Part shown: piece by piece, positions 26,807 to 35,073 of the stretch | How positions within the stretch are numbered: the first letter of the stretch is position 1 | Layout: each line of letters begins with the position of its first letter | DNA from: CAZNPH01 sp964574985 | GTDB taxonomy: Bacteria; Bacteroidota; Bacteroidia; Bacteroidales; SM23-62 | Assembly (NCBI GenBank): GCA_964574985.1 | Contig: CAZNPH010000025.1 | Coordinates: forward strand, 1 to 47,600 | Reading direction: 5' to 3' | DNA: 47,600 nucleotides | Made by a program: the position numbers and the translations under genes | The notes under the pieces: model-generated | What the model saw: only the letters and a program-made list of their open reading frames with translations | Told to the model about the DNA's origin: nothing | Databases searched by the model: none

Positions 26807-28333
26807 CTACTCGATCCGTATCCCGGACGACTTCCTCCCTGCTATCTTCCGGGGATCGATCCCGGGGGAATTGATCACCGTGATGTTTCCGGAGTCGATG
26901 ATTTTTATCACCGGCTGTTCCTGATTTGTGACAACGGCATCCAGGTGGTCGAAGGTGATGTCCCTGGCATCGTCCAGTACAACCGCCGGCCGGGCGTCAT
27001 AATTTTCAACCGCAAATCTGACATTGTTTATGGAAATCCCCTCCGCATGGCGGATATACATTCCGTAGGATGGGAGATTGCATCCGTACATCCTGTTGAA
27101 AGGATATCCTCCCGCATTTTCCCGGACAACCGTTGTGGTATCGGATTCATCGGGATTGCCTTCCACACTGATGAAGATATCGCTCAGCCTGACATTGGTA
27201 ACCGGATTTCCCGGATACCCGGTTATGGCGCTACTTATGGGTCCGCTATGGGTTGCAGTCAGATTGCTGATCTGTATGTTGCGGGTGACCCCCGGGGTGG
27301 TTTCCGGGATCCCTTCCCAGCGGTCGTGGCGGTTCCCCAGCTTGATAAACAGCGGGGTCTCCACACTGTCCATCACCACGTTGCTGATCAGGATGTCTTC
27401 CATAATGCCACCGTCCACATTGAGCAGGTCAATGCCTGACAGGCCCCGCCAGCTTCCGATGGGGTGATGCATTTCCTTTGATCCGGAAGGCCGGATAATG
27501 ATGTTGCTGATGGTAATGCGTTTGAAGCCACCCAGGGAGCCTGTACCGCATTTAAGCGGTGTGGCATGCGAGCTGAGAATACAGTTGCTGATGACGATGT
27601 CCTGACAGGCCCTCAGTCCCTCCGATTTAAGGACCAGCGCATCGTCACTGGCATCGATCCTGCAACCGGTCACGGTGACGTTGTGGCAGCCGTCAATGTC
27701 GATCCCGTCATTGTTGAAATTCGAATGGTTAAAAATATCGAGTCCGGTCAGCCTCACATAGTCACAATTGTAGTACCGCTGCATCCAGAAAGCGGAATTC
27801 CGCATCTGTATCCCGCTTATCTCAATATTTCTGCATTCTACCATGTGAATACCGTAAGGCCTCATGTAATACCTGATCTCCCGGGGCAGATCATGAAATG
27901 CTTCATAATCCCCGCCAGGATAAAACCTGCCTTTGCCGGTAATTGAGATGTTCACGGCATGATACGCGTAAACCAGGGCTTTGCGCGGTTTCAGGTCCTC
28001 CCGGGAAAGAATGGGGGGATTGATCAAAGGATATACGCTGGAATCCTTTACTCCCTGCCATACGGCACCCGGGGACAGGTAAATATGAACATTGCTTTTC
28101 AGGTAAATGGTGCCTGTCGGCCACACACCGGAGGGAAATACCACCCTGCCTCCCGACCTGCTGCAGGCATCAACAGCCTGCTGGACAGCCAGGGTGTTGT
28201 CATGCTCCCCGCCCTCTCTGGCCCCGAACCCGCTGATCACATGATCCTGTGCAGCAACTGATGCCATGAGAGCAAGTTGCAATACTGCCAATGTTGTCAA
28301 ATGTAAAAATGCTTCATGCTTTGTTCGTTTCAT
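26807..28333 (-). CDS. GH28-like right-handed beta-helix enzyme
   Basis: A 508-aa exported protein (signal ending MASVAAQ) with a right-handed parallel beta-helix. GH28 hallmarks are FNNDGIDIDG with Asp209 and ASDDALVLKSE with Asp230/Asp231, the three Asp positions of polygalacturonases. The usual GHG histidine motif is not clear; the matching coil reads SSHATPLKCGTGSLGG. It may therefore act on a substrate other than plain pectin, such as a rhamnogalacturonan- or algal-type uronate glycan. It is convergent with the GH3 pseudogene. Its leader contains the 14-mer shared with the sulfatase at 4015. Being in a minus-strand run with DUF1080 at 28633, it may be part of that transcript or have its own promoter. 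Confidence 0.87.
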   Translation of the reverse strand: MKRTKHEAFLHLTTLAVLQLALMASVAAQDHVISGFGAREGGEHDNTLAVQQAVDACSRSGGRVVFPSGVWPTGTIYLKSNVHIYLSPGAVWQGVKDSSVYPLINPPILSREDLKPRKALVYAYHAVNISITGKGRFYPGGDYEAFHDLPREIRYYMRPYGIHMVECRNIEISGIQMRNSAFWMQRYYNCDYVRLTGLDIFNHSNFNNDGIDIDGCHNVTVTGCRIDASDDALVLKSEGLRACQDIVISNCILSSHATPLKCGTGSLGGFKRITISNIIIRPSGSKEMHHPIGSWRGLSGIDLLNVDGGIMEDILISNVVMDSVETPLFIKLGNRHDRWEGIPETTPGVTRNIQISNLTATHSGPISSAITGYPGNPVTNVRLSDIFISVEGNPDESDTTTVVRENAGGYPFNRMYGCNLPSYGMYIRHAEGISINNVRFAVENYDARPAVVLDDARDITFDHLDAVVTNQEQPVIKIIDSGNITVINSPGIDPRKIAGRKSSGIRIE

Positions 28334-28339
28334 TCGAAT

Positions 28340-28353
28340 ATATTTTAGTTAAA
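28340..28353 (-). promoter_or_regulatory. 14-nt leader motif shared with the sulfatase at 4015
   Basis: On the minus strand this reads TTTAACTAAAATAT and ends 6 nt before the GH28-like start codon, the same distance as the copy at 3995-4008. Confidence 0.4.
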
Positions 28354-28474
28354 CATTTAATATTTTTCCTGTCTTTTGTCTTTGTCCGGTCGCTCGCCGC
28401 CGGAAAGGTGACGGGGCTCACGGGGAAATATTTTTATCCAGTATTTGATTTAGTTTTTGATTGATGACGGATGA

Positions 28475-28555
28475 TCACAGGTCGTATCCATCCTCATTGA
28501 GGTGCAGCCGGTCATCCCGGAAAAGTTCCGCCCTGGGGGTATGGTCTTCAAATTC
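28475..28555 (-). pseudogene. 3' remnant of an SGNH/GDSL hydrolase
   Basis: The roughly 300-bp gap 28334-28632 is mostly empty. On the minus strand, 26 codons followed by TGA (28475-28477) read as the C-terminus of an SGNH-type lipase/esterase, including AELFRDDRLHLNEDGYDL. The D-x-L-H-x-N-x-x-G-Y block is where such enzymes carry their catalytic Asp and His. Upstream of it the frame stays open but loses resemblance. Only this tail survives, so it is a decayed gene, perhaps a former carbohydrate esterase. Confidence 0.5.
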
Positions 28556-28632
28556 CAAACAGCCGAAAAACGAAAGTATTCGTACAACAAATCCCGGACG
28601 GCCAAAACACTGCAAACAGGATGCCCGAACGG

Positions 28633-29427
28633 TTAAAGAAACAGACTTTCAATATCCGTATCCGGTTCCTCCAGGTCGAGCTCTTTGATCCATATGTTCC
28701 GGAAACGAACATCATAACCTTCGGCCTGCATTTTGATGCCCCCGGGTCTGTCCGTAATTCCTTTTCCGCCGTCATTGCCTCCGTCTATGCCTGAATTGGC
28801 CCCGCCCCACACCTGGTTAATGCCTACGTTTGAGTATACCTTGATGCCGTTGAAGTAATTTGTAACCAGTGCTTTTTGAGTCCGTTCACCATCTTCAAAC
28901 CGGGCTGCCCTGAAAACGATATCATAGGCATTCCATTTACCGACCCCATTGTATGCATAATAAGGAGAGGGCGTTTCATTGATCACCGCAGCCATCCCAT
29001 GTTTGGTGCTGTCACCGTCCAGTATCTGTATCTCATAGCGGTTTTGGAGGTATACGCCGCTGTTGCCGCCTTCGTTCATGACCAGGAATTCAACATGAAG
29101 CCGAAAATCCCGGTATTTCTTTTTGGTCACAATATCTGCGGCCCCGTATTTTCCTCCTGCAGCAGCCGGGTCATCACTGCTGACCACGGTGCCTCCGTCA
29201 ACCGGATCTTCCACGATCTCCCATTTGATGGGCAGTGAAGCGGAAAGACGAGGCCCCTCCCAGTAAGTCCATTTTTCATCGAGCATCTGGCGGGTGCCGT
29301 CGAAAAGCACCCCGGCATCTTCAGGTGGTTCGGCACTAACCCCGGTGTGGGATTTCGTACATCCTGCCAATGACAATGCCAGAAATACCATCAGGCAGAT
29401 GATGATCATTTTGCTTTGATCCAGCAT
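28633..29427 (-). CDS. DUF1080 family lipoprotein (second copy)
   Basis: A second DUF1080 jelly-roll protein, about 264 aa from the chosen start. The lipoprotein signal ends LALSLAGC. Starts at 29466, 29445, 29427 and 29409 are all possible; 29427 (MLDQSKMIIICL) gives a normal signal, whereas the first 13 residues of the longest form are Asn/Gln/Lys-rich and derive from a repeat-like leader. Family features are GVLFDGTRQMLDEKW, FRLHVEFLVMNEGGNSGVYL, YEIQILDG and VRFRNIWIKEL. It is more distant from the 10413 copy than a recent duplicate would be. The two may take different steps, such as lyase and hydratase, of 3-keto-sugar cleavage, but this is inferred. Confidence 0.87.
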   Translation of the reverse strand: MLDQSKMIIICLMVFLALSLAGCTKSHTGVSAEPPEDAGVLFDGTRQMLDEKWTYWEGPRLSASLPIKWEIVEDPVDGGTVVSSDDPAAAGGKYGAADIVTKKKYRDFRLHVEFLVMNEGGNSGVYLQNRYEIQILDGDSTKHGMAAVINETPSPYYAYNGVGKWNAYDIVFRAARFEDGERTQKALVTNYFNGIKVYSNVGINQVWGGANSGIDGGNDGGKGITDRPGGIKMQAEGYDVRFRNIWIKELDLEEPDTDIESLFL

Positions 29428-29445
29428 GGTGTTCTTGTTTTCCAT

Positions 29446-29600
29446 TTTGTCCTGATTTTGGTTCATGTTTGATTTCAGATTGCCGGTGTTTAATTTCCGA
29501 ATAATTTGTTTCTGATTTCCGCTTATCTGTGTTTGGTTTTCAGTTTGCTTGCCGTCTAATCTCAGATTGATTTTTCGTTTGATTTCAAGTTGCTTTTTTA
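29446..29600 (-). repeat. degenerate 21-24-nt repeats in a divergent promoter region
   Basis: The 238-bp region between divergent genes contains degenerate repeats. On the plus strand, TTTGATTTCAGATTGCC (29468-29484) and TTTGATTTCAAGTTGC (29578-29593) are near-identical, and CTAATCTCAGATTGA (29557-29571) is a further relative. On the minus strand they form an A-rich leader that leads into the DUF1080 start region. The rest of the gap shows no gene. Confidence 0.5.
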
Positions 29601-29704
29601 TTTTGTTTGTCCGATATCCCTGGTATTTTCCTGTTTTAGGTTGTAATATTTGCCTTAACTTAGCCTGAAACTTTTATCGTATTATTTCAGTCAAAAGTAA
29701 AATT

Positions 29705-31279
29705 ATGATAAAAATTCCACCGAAAGAAAAAATAGGGCTTTTATCCGGCGTTCTTGCTGTTTGTTTTCCGAACCATTCCTGCCATGTTGAAAAGGATCCG
29801 GAAAAACCCAATTTTATTCTGATCCTTGCCGATGACCTGGGATGGGCGGATGTGGGTTACAATGGGGCAAGCTTTTATGAAACTCCCAACATAGACCGGC
29901 TTGCCGCTGAAGGCATGATCTTCGACAGGTTTTATCCCGGGGCGGCAAATTGTGCTCCTTCCAGGGCCTGCCTTATGACCGGGATGTACACACCAAGACA
30001 TGATGTCTATATCCCCCAGGGAAAGTCCAGGGGAGGGGATACCAGGAAAATGCGGTGGAAAGTCCCCACGCACGGAGAAGATTCAAGCTTCAACACTTTT
30101 CATGTAAGCATCAATACGGTTGCTCCCGAATTCGAATCAATTGCCGAGATGCTGGGCAGGGCCGGGTATATATCGGCCAGACTGGGGAAATGGCATATCG
30201 GCGATGACAACCAGGGATTCGACCTGGTCTCCGCGGAAGGAACCTCCGGATACATCACCAACATGAACGGAACAGAGAAGCGTTTCTATGATGATACCAC
30301 CGTGGCCCGGAAACTGACCGATGCCGCGCTTGATTTTATGGAAAACAATAAGGAAAAGCCTTTCTTCCTCTATCTATCACACTGGGAGGTTCATTTGCCC
30401 ATGGCCGCCAGGCAGTCCAGGATCGGATATTACAGGGAAAAATTGTTCAAACAAAAGGGGGAAACAGGCCAGGAGAATAACTGTGAACAAGACCACGGAT
30501 ATGATCATGAAAAAAGCCATGAACAATTGGCCGAACCAAGTGAAGGAAAAAGCAATGAAAGCAGTTTCGATCCCGTATATGCCGCAGAGGTTGAACAAAT
30601 CGACATCAGTGTGGGCAGGGTGATGAACAAGTTGGAAGCACTCGGACTGGAATCCAGTACCATGGTGATATTCAGTTCCGATAACGGGGGTGTTTCCAGG
30701 ATTACATCCAACAAACCCCTCCGGGCAGGGAAAGGAACGTTTTATGAAGGTGGCATCAGAACCCCGATGTGCATCAGATGGCCACAAGTGGTTGTCCCCG
30801 GGTCCAGGACATCCGTTCCGGTTACCGGTGTTGATCTTATGCCCACATTCGCAGAAATAGCATCTGTTCCCGTTCCCGGTTCACAGCCTGTGGACGGGAT
30901 CTCCATCCTGCCGCTTCTGAAGGAAGATTCCTTTGACAGTGAACGCAAATTATTCTTTCATTTCCCGCTGTATTTGGGGGGAGGAGAAAAGGATCAGGTT
31001 CTTCCGGCATATGACGGAACGGAACATTACTGGAGAGCCGTTCCTTTATCGGTAATCATGCATGGGAAGTGGAAACTGATCCGCTATTATGAATATGACA
31101 ATTTTGAATTGTTTAATCTGGAAGAAGACATTTCAGAAGAGCATGACCTTACGGATACACGTCCCGGGATTGCCCGGCAATTGGTTGAAGAACTCAAGTC
31201 ATGGACTGAGGAAACAAAAGCCCCGATACCTGAAATTCCCAATCCTCCGGACAATTCCGATATGACGGATCTCAGATAA
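29705..31279 (+). CDS. S1 family sulfatase, Cys type, with hydrophilic insert
   Basis: A 524-aa sulfatase. The maturation motif is CAPSR with Cys83. Metal motifs are LADDLGWADVGYNG near residues 41-54 and IFSSDNGGVSR near residue 320. A short N-terminal hydrophobic region (GLLSGVLAVCF) followed by HSC suggests export. Between the SHWEVHLPM strand and the EQIDISVGRVM helix lies a 30-40-residue Glu/Gln/His-rich insert (about residues 252-290) that looks like a surface loop expansion. The C-subdomain has HGKWKLIRYYEY and LFNLEEDISEEHDL. The serine hydrolase follows after 20 bp and is probably co-transcribed. Confidence 0.92.
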   Translation: MIKIPPKEKIGLLSGVLAVCFPNHSCHVEKDPEKPNFILILADDLGWADVGYNGASFYETPNIDRLAAEGMIFDRFYPGAANCAPSRACLMTGMYTPRHDVYIPQGKSRGGDTRKMRWKVPTHGEDSSFNTFHVSINTVAPEFESIAEMLGRAGYISARLGKWHIGDDNQGFDLVSAEGTSGYITNMNGTEKRFYDDTTVARKLTDAALDFMENNKEKPFFLYLSHWEVHLPMAARQSRIGYYREKLFKQKGETGQENNCEQDHGYDHEKSHEQLAEPSEGKSNESSFDPVYAAEVEQIDISVGRVMNKLEALGLESSTMVIFSSDNGGVSRITSNKPLRAGKGTFYEGGIRTPMCIRWPQVVVPGSRTSVPVTGVDLMPTFAEIASVPVPGSQPVDGISILPLLKEDSFDSERKLFFHFPLYLGGGEKDQVLPAYDGTEHYWRAVPLSVIMHGKWKLIRYYEYDNFELFNLEEDISEEHDLTDTRPGIARQLVEELKSWTEETKAPIPEIPNPPDNSDMTDLR

Positions 31280-31299
31280 CAACCAGGGTCATAAATGAA

Positions 31300-32367
31300 A
31301 TGAAAACAGCAATAAATCCAAACAGAATAATTTTCTTTCATACAATAATACCGGTAATGCTTATGATGGTCAATTTTTCCGGATGCGTACAAAACAATCA
31401 TTATCAAGAAAAATTCTATTTTCCTCCGGATCAGGGGAAGTGGCAATCCATTACAATACATGAGGCCGGATGGAAAAAGGATTTTCTTGATAATGCACTG
31501 GAGTATGCCCGGAATCAAAACTCAAGCGGTGTGCTGATTCTATACCGCGGGAAAAAACTAACTGAAAAATACTGGAAGATAGAAACAGATATTTCAGGGC
31601 GGTATAAAGGATATTCGCAGGGCACCACTCCGGAAGGCATGGTCATTGAAGATGTTGCTTCCATACAAAAAAGCATCGTTTCCCTTCTATGCGGGATTGC
31701 TCAGGGGAAAGGATTGCTGGATATTTCACGGCCGGTGACACATTATCTGGGAAGCGGTTGGTCCAATGCCGGGCAGGAACATGAACAAAAAATAACTGTC
31801 GAACACCTGCTCAGCATGTCAGGCGGATTGGACCACGAGCTTAAATATCAACATCCTCCCGGGAAAAAGTGGCTGTATAATACGGCAGCTTATGCAAAAC
31901 TGATGGATATTCTTGAAAAGATCAGCGGAAAAAGTATGGACCGACTCACCAAAGACTGGCTGACCGGTCCAATCGGTGCAGAACACAGCCATTGGTTATA
32001 TCGTAAGGAGCGCCAGAATCCGTACCGTTTTATCTCCACCCTCCGTGACCTGGCCAGGACGGGGCTTCTGATATTGAACGAAGGAAAATGGAAAAGCAAT
32101 GAAGTAATTGACAATCCGGCATATTTGAATGTAGCCTTCACACCTTCACAAAACATGAACAGGAACTACGGGTATCTGTTCTGGATCAATACCGGCAGAA
32201 AGTTCATTTCCTCCGGTCCTGAAAAAATGATCGTAATGTTCGGTGCCCTGAACCGTTACGTGTATATTCTTCCGGAACATGATGTTGTTGCAGTCAGGTT
32301 GGGTGATATGCCGGAAAAGAGCTTCAATGAAAAATTCTGGGAATACCTTACGAAAGCCATGCCCTGA
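31300..32367 (+). CDS. beta-lactamase-fold serine hydrolase, lipoprotein
   Basis: A 355-aa serine hydrolase of the class C beta-lactamase/esterase fold. The nucleophile motif SxxK is SIQK with Ser121 and Lys124, and the Tyr motif is LYNTAAY with Tyr193. A lipoprotein signal ends NFSGC. In glycan loci such proteins usually remove acetyl or other ester groups, or act as peptidases; true antibiotic resistance is unlikely without further evidence. It lies 20 bp after the sulfatase and may assist it by removing esters from the same polymer. Base composition is already more AT-rich here than in the genes to the left. Confidence 0.85.
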   Translation: MKTAINPNRIIFFHTIIPVMLMMVNFSGCVQNNHYQEKFYFPPDQGKWQSITIHEAGWKKDFLDNALEYARNQNSSGVLILYRGKKLTEKYWKIETDISGRYKGYSQGTTPEGMVIEDVASIQKSIVSLLCGIAQGKGLLDISRPVTHYLGSGWSNAGQEHEQKITVEHLLSMSGGLDHELKYQHPPGKKWLYNTAAYAKLMDILEKISGKSMDRLTKDWLTGPIGAEHSHWLYRKERQNPYRFISTLRDLARTGLLILNEGKWKSNEVIDNPAYLNVAFTPSQNMNRNYGYLFWINTGRKFISSGPEKMIVMFGALNRYVYILPEHDVVAVRLGDMPEKSFNEKFWEYLTKAMP

Positions 32368-32420
32368 GCCATTTTTCTCCCCCTTTCAGAAGGCTCGGCC
32401 TATCTCCAGGCAATTTAGAA

Positions 32421-32912
32421 CTATACCACAAACGGTATAAACATTTTTGTCCTTTCCAGGTAATCGATGTATTCCCTTCCGAACTTTTCTTTCATTTCCG
32501 CTTCTTCTTCCCTTGCTGTCAAATATGCAAAAACAAGGTTGATCGAAGCAAGTATCAATTGCAACCTGCCCGGATCCTTGAGTAATATACCCGTTCCCAA
32601 AAGCATAAGGGAAAGATAAAGCGGATGCCGTATATACCTGTATATCCCGTGCTCAACCAGTTTTGTTGTATTCTCTATGTTTTTCGAGGGTTTGCCTTTT
32701 CCGATCAACAAAACGAAACCCGATAATGCAGCTGGAATGGATATAAACAGAAATATCCAGGAAAATAACTGAGGGATGGAAAAGGGATCGTGAAACCAGA
32801 CAGGGTAATTCAGAACCAACATAAGGAAAATGCTTTCGAAGGAGAAGAACCTGTATATTCCATGGTATCTCTTATGTTTAATCGAGATGTACCATGAGAA
32901 AAGCGCGATCAA
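32421..32912 (-). CDS. PEMT/ICMT-like membrane methyltransferase
   Basis: An integral membrane protein of at least 163 aa in the isoprenylcysteine carboxyl / phospholipid methyltransferase superfamily. The diagnostic segment is LVEHGIYRYIRHPLYLSL, followed by a helix and REEEAEMKEKFGREYIDYL, which bind S-adenosylmethionine in this family. Four or more transmembrane helices are visible. No ATG start is available: the first candidate is TTG at 32912, and the frame stays open about 30 codons further into the neighbouring repeat tract until a TAA. The 5' end may therefore have been altered by the repeats. The substrate is unknown. Confidence 0.75.
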   Translation of the reverse strand: MIALFSWYISIKHKRYHGIYRFFSFESIFLMLVLNYPVWFHDPFSIPQLFSWIFLFISIPAALSGFVLLIGKGKPSKNIENTTKLVEHGIYRYIRHPLYLSLMLLGTGILLKDPGRLQLILASINLVFAYLTAREEEAEMKEKFGREYIDYLERTKMFIPFVV

Positions 32913-32964
32913 TATGGTACCGGCAGTATCCGTGCAGGATATGGTTAACGCCGTGTTAAAGCCA

Positions 32965-33252
32965 TGTTCATGCAGAATGTCCGGCTGTTCATGCAGAATT
33001 TACAGCAATTCATGAAAAAATCCAACCGAATTTCCGATAAATCGACTGATTCATCATATATAAGAAAAATCATGTACCAAGTGCGAAAGAATCAGATATG
33101 CGATACAAAAGGATTTTATATCCGATCAGTAAGAATCATGTGTTCAATTATGAATAATCATTCGTCCGATTATGAAGAATAATACATCCGATTATGAAAA
33201 ATAATATATCTAAATATGAAGAATCATATTTCCAATTATGAAGAATCTTTTT
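32965..33252 (+). repeat. array of 21-22-bp degenerate tandem repeats ahead of the recombinase
   Basis: Units start every 22 nt at 33121, 33143, 33165, 33187, 33209 and 33231, with the approximate consensus TCCGATTATGAAGAATAATA plus 2 nt. Weaker units continue leftward, with 21-nt spacing at 32965 and 32986 (both TGTTCATGCAGAAT). Most units contain ATGAARAAT. The last one supplies the recombinase start codon at 33238. There are no spacers, so this is not a CRISPR array. It could be a recombinase-binding (iteron-like) array or a slippage-generated leader. Confidence 0.85.
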
Positions 33253-34641
33253 TCAGATGCAATGATAACAATATATACGGATCGCTTTTTTGTCGATGGC
33301 TGTTACCGGATCAAGTTGCTCTTTGAAAACGATCAGAATATACTCAGAGACATCAGGAAACTTCCCGACCTGAAATGGAAACCTTCCATGAAATGCTGGC
33401 ATATACATGACATTGAAAATTATAACCGTTACCTGAACATAGCTTTTTACAGAAAATACATATTTATTGATGTAAACAGCCCCAAAACAAAGACAATCCG
33501 CAAGATCCATATACCACCCGATATCATTTTATATCAGGAAGTCAGAGAAGAAGCCAGGATCTATATTAAATTCAAATACAGCAAGGATATCATTCGACTG
33601 ATTAAAACCCTTGACGGATATCACTGGCACGAAAAGCTAAAACTCTGGTCAATCAGGGATGGGAAAAAAAACCTGGATGATCTGGTTTCGGTTATGTCGG
33701 AACATGGTTTTAAAACCATACGCTCATCTTTTTATTGTCCCATGGAGAGGCCCTGCCCCCGCAGCCAAAATCATTATCGAGATCAAAGCAAGAATCAAAA
33801 TCCAATTTCCGACGTTCCGGAAAGGTTTATCAATCATATGATCCTTACAAACTACAGTGAAAAAACAATCAATACCTACCGCTCACTTGTTGCCCGGTTC
33901 CTTCAGAACTGGCAGTCCAACAGAATAAGAAATTTAAGCCACCGTCAAATAAAAGATTTTATTTTCGATACAGTACACAAGAATAACTATTCCCACTCCT
34001 TTCAGAATCAATTGATCAATGCCATAAAATTGTATTATAAAGTGATGTTCAACCGGTCATTGACCCAGTGGCAAATTCCGAGACCCAAACAAGAGAAAAA
34101 ACTCCCAGTTGTCCTGGCTCCCCAAGAAATATCATCCATTATTAATGCCATTAGAAACCAGAAGCATAAACTGATCATCATGACGATATATGACACCGGT
34201 ATGAGGGTAGGAGAGGTCGTCAATTTAAAGGTTACCGATATTCACTTCAGTCGCAATCTTATCCATATACACGGGGGTAAGGGCAACAAGGACAGAATTG
34301 TTCCTTTATCGCAATCCATTGAATCAAATGTAAAAAAGTATCTCGAGGTATATCGTCCGAAAGAATTCCTGTTTGAGGGTAACAGCGGCAAGCATTATTC
34401 CCCAAGAAGTGTACAACAAATACTAAAGAGAGCACTGATAAAAGCCGGAATAAATAAGAATGCCACCGTACATTCATTAAGGCATTCATTTGCCACCCAC
34501 ATGCTGGAAAATGGCACCGATTTACGGATCATCCAGGAATTGCTGGGTCACAGCAATCTCAAAACCACTGAAATATATACCCACATAAGCAGCAGAAATG
34601 TTCTAAATGTAAAAAGCCTGCTCAATGATATCGATTTGTGA
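33238..34641 (+). CDS. tyrosine recombinase with duplicated HARP-like N-terminus
   Basis: A 467-aa site-specific recombinase. The catalytic residues are complete: Arg323 in TGMRVGEV, Lys in GGKGNKDR, His412-x-x-Arg415 in HSLRHSFATH, His438 in LLGHSN and the nucleophile Tyr447 in EIYTHIS. A SAM-like core-binding domain occupies about 195-285. The first 155 residues hold two similar modules (about 9-75 and 95-155) with the pattern I/YxIxFxxxxxIxRxIKxL, then WxxxxKxWxI, resembling the HARP domain of annealing helicases. It lacks the extra helix insertion expected of IntI integron integrases. The ATG at 33262 (MITIYTDRF) is an alternative start outside the repeat unit. It is the natural candidate for moving the adjacent AT-rich defence genes. 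Confidence 0.9.
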   Translation: MKNLFSDAMITIYTDRFFVDGCYRIKLLFENDQNILRDIRKLPDLKWKPSMKCWHIHDIENYNRYLNIAFYRKYIFIDVNSPKTKTIRKIHIPPDIILYQEVREEARIYIKFKYSKDIIRLIKTLDGYHWHEKLKLWSIRDGKKNLDDLVSVMSEHGFKTIRSSFYCPMERPCPRSQNHYRDQSKNQNPISDVPERFINHMILTNYSEKTINTYRSLVARFLQNWQSNRIRNLSHRQIKDFIFDTVHKNNYSHSFQNQLINAIKLYYKVMFNRSLTQWQIPRPKQEKKLPVVLAPQEISSIINAIRNQKHKLIIMTIYDTGMRVGEVVNLKVTDIHFSRNLIHIHGGKGNKDRIVPLSQSIESNVKKYLEVYRPKEFLFEGNSGKHYSPRSVQQILKRALIKAGINKNATVHSLRHSFATHMLENGTDLRIIQELLGHSNLKTTEIYTHISSRNVLNVKSLLNDIDL

Positions 34642-34946
34642 AAAAAAAGTGAAGAGAAAAAAGATTCGAACAAAACAAATTAAAAAAATCCTCAATTGAT
34701 TTCGCATTATCTCCATCACTGGAATAATATACGAATACAACCTCTCCAGCAATATCAATAAGAAAAAGTCAATTTCTTTTCCATTATTATTCGTATATTA
34801 TCTTAAATTTCACCACAAACCCGAACTTTGCACTCGCATATAAACAAGTTATGCACAAGGCGACCAAAAAAAATCGCCAGGTACTAAATTGAAAAATAAT
34901 TTTGTTTTCCCACGCACTGAAAAAAAAGGAAAATGCCAGCCCTGGT

Positions 34947-35008
34947 AAAAGCAAGAGTGTTCCAGCCCATCCCGCAGGGCATCCCTTCGCTTCCACACAC
35001 TTGCTTTT
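34947..35008. repeat. hairpin repeat copy 1, left of module A
   Basis: Within the 432-bp gap 34642-35073, arms 34947-34960 and 34995-35008 pair at 13 of 14 positions. The loop side holds block A, TTCCAGCCCATCCCGC (34960-34975), then block B, CCCTTCGCT (34983-34991). Both blocks recur, in reverse order, after the ATPase gene at 41766-41850. The rest of the gap has no gene apart from a promoter. Confidence 0.7.
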
Positions 35009-35022
35009 GTGGCCTACCCGCC

Positions 35023-35052
35023 GTTGATTTCATGACTTATTTATTACTTTTG
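35023..35052 (+). promoter_or_regulatory. Bacteroidota-type promoter for restriction-modification module A
   Basis: TACTTTTG (35045-35052) is a perfect TAnnTTTG -7 element. GTTG (35023-35026), 18 bp upstream, matches three of four bases of the -33 element. The predicted start of transcription near 35059 gives a leader of about 15 nt before the ATG at 35074. It lies immediately right of hairpin copy 1. Confidence 0.55.
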
Positions 35053-35073
35053 AGACAAAAAATATAAATAAAT

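Noticed and set aside
33000..33252. CRISPR array
   Set aside because: Repeats are directly adjacent with no spacers and are degenerate, and no cas genes are present.
33238..34641. Integron integrase IntI
   Set aside because: The catalytic residues are those of any tyrosine recombinase, and the extra helix insertion between motif regions that marks IntI is not seen. The long HARP-like N-terminus is also foreign to IntI.
34787..34996. 69-aa minus-strand frame in the gap before module A
   Set aside because: It overlaps hairpin copy 1 and would run from a repeat into A+T-rich spacer. No start context or conservation can be argued.
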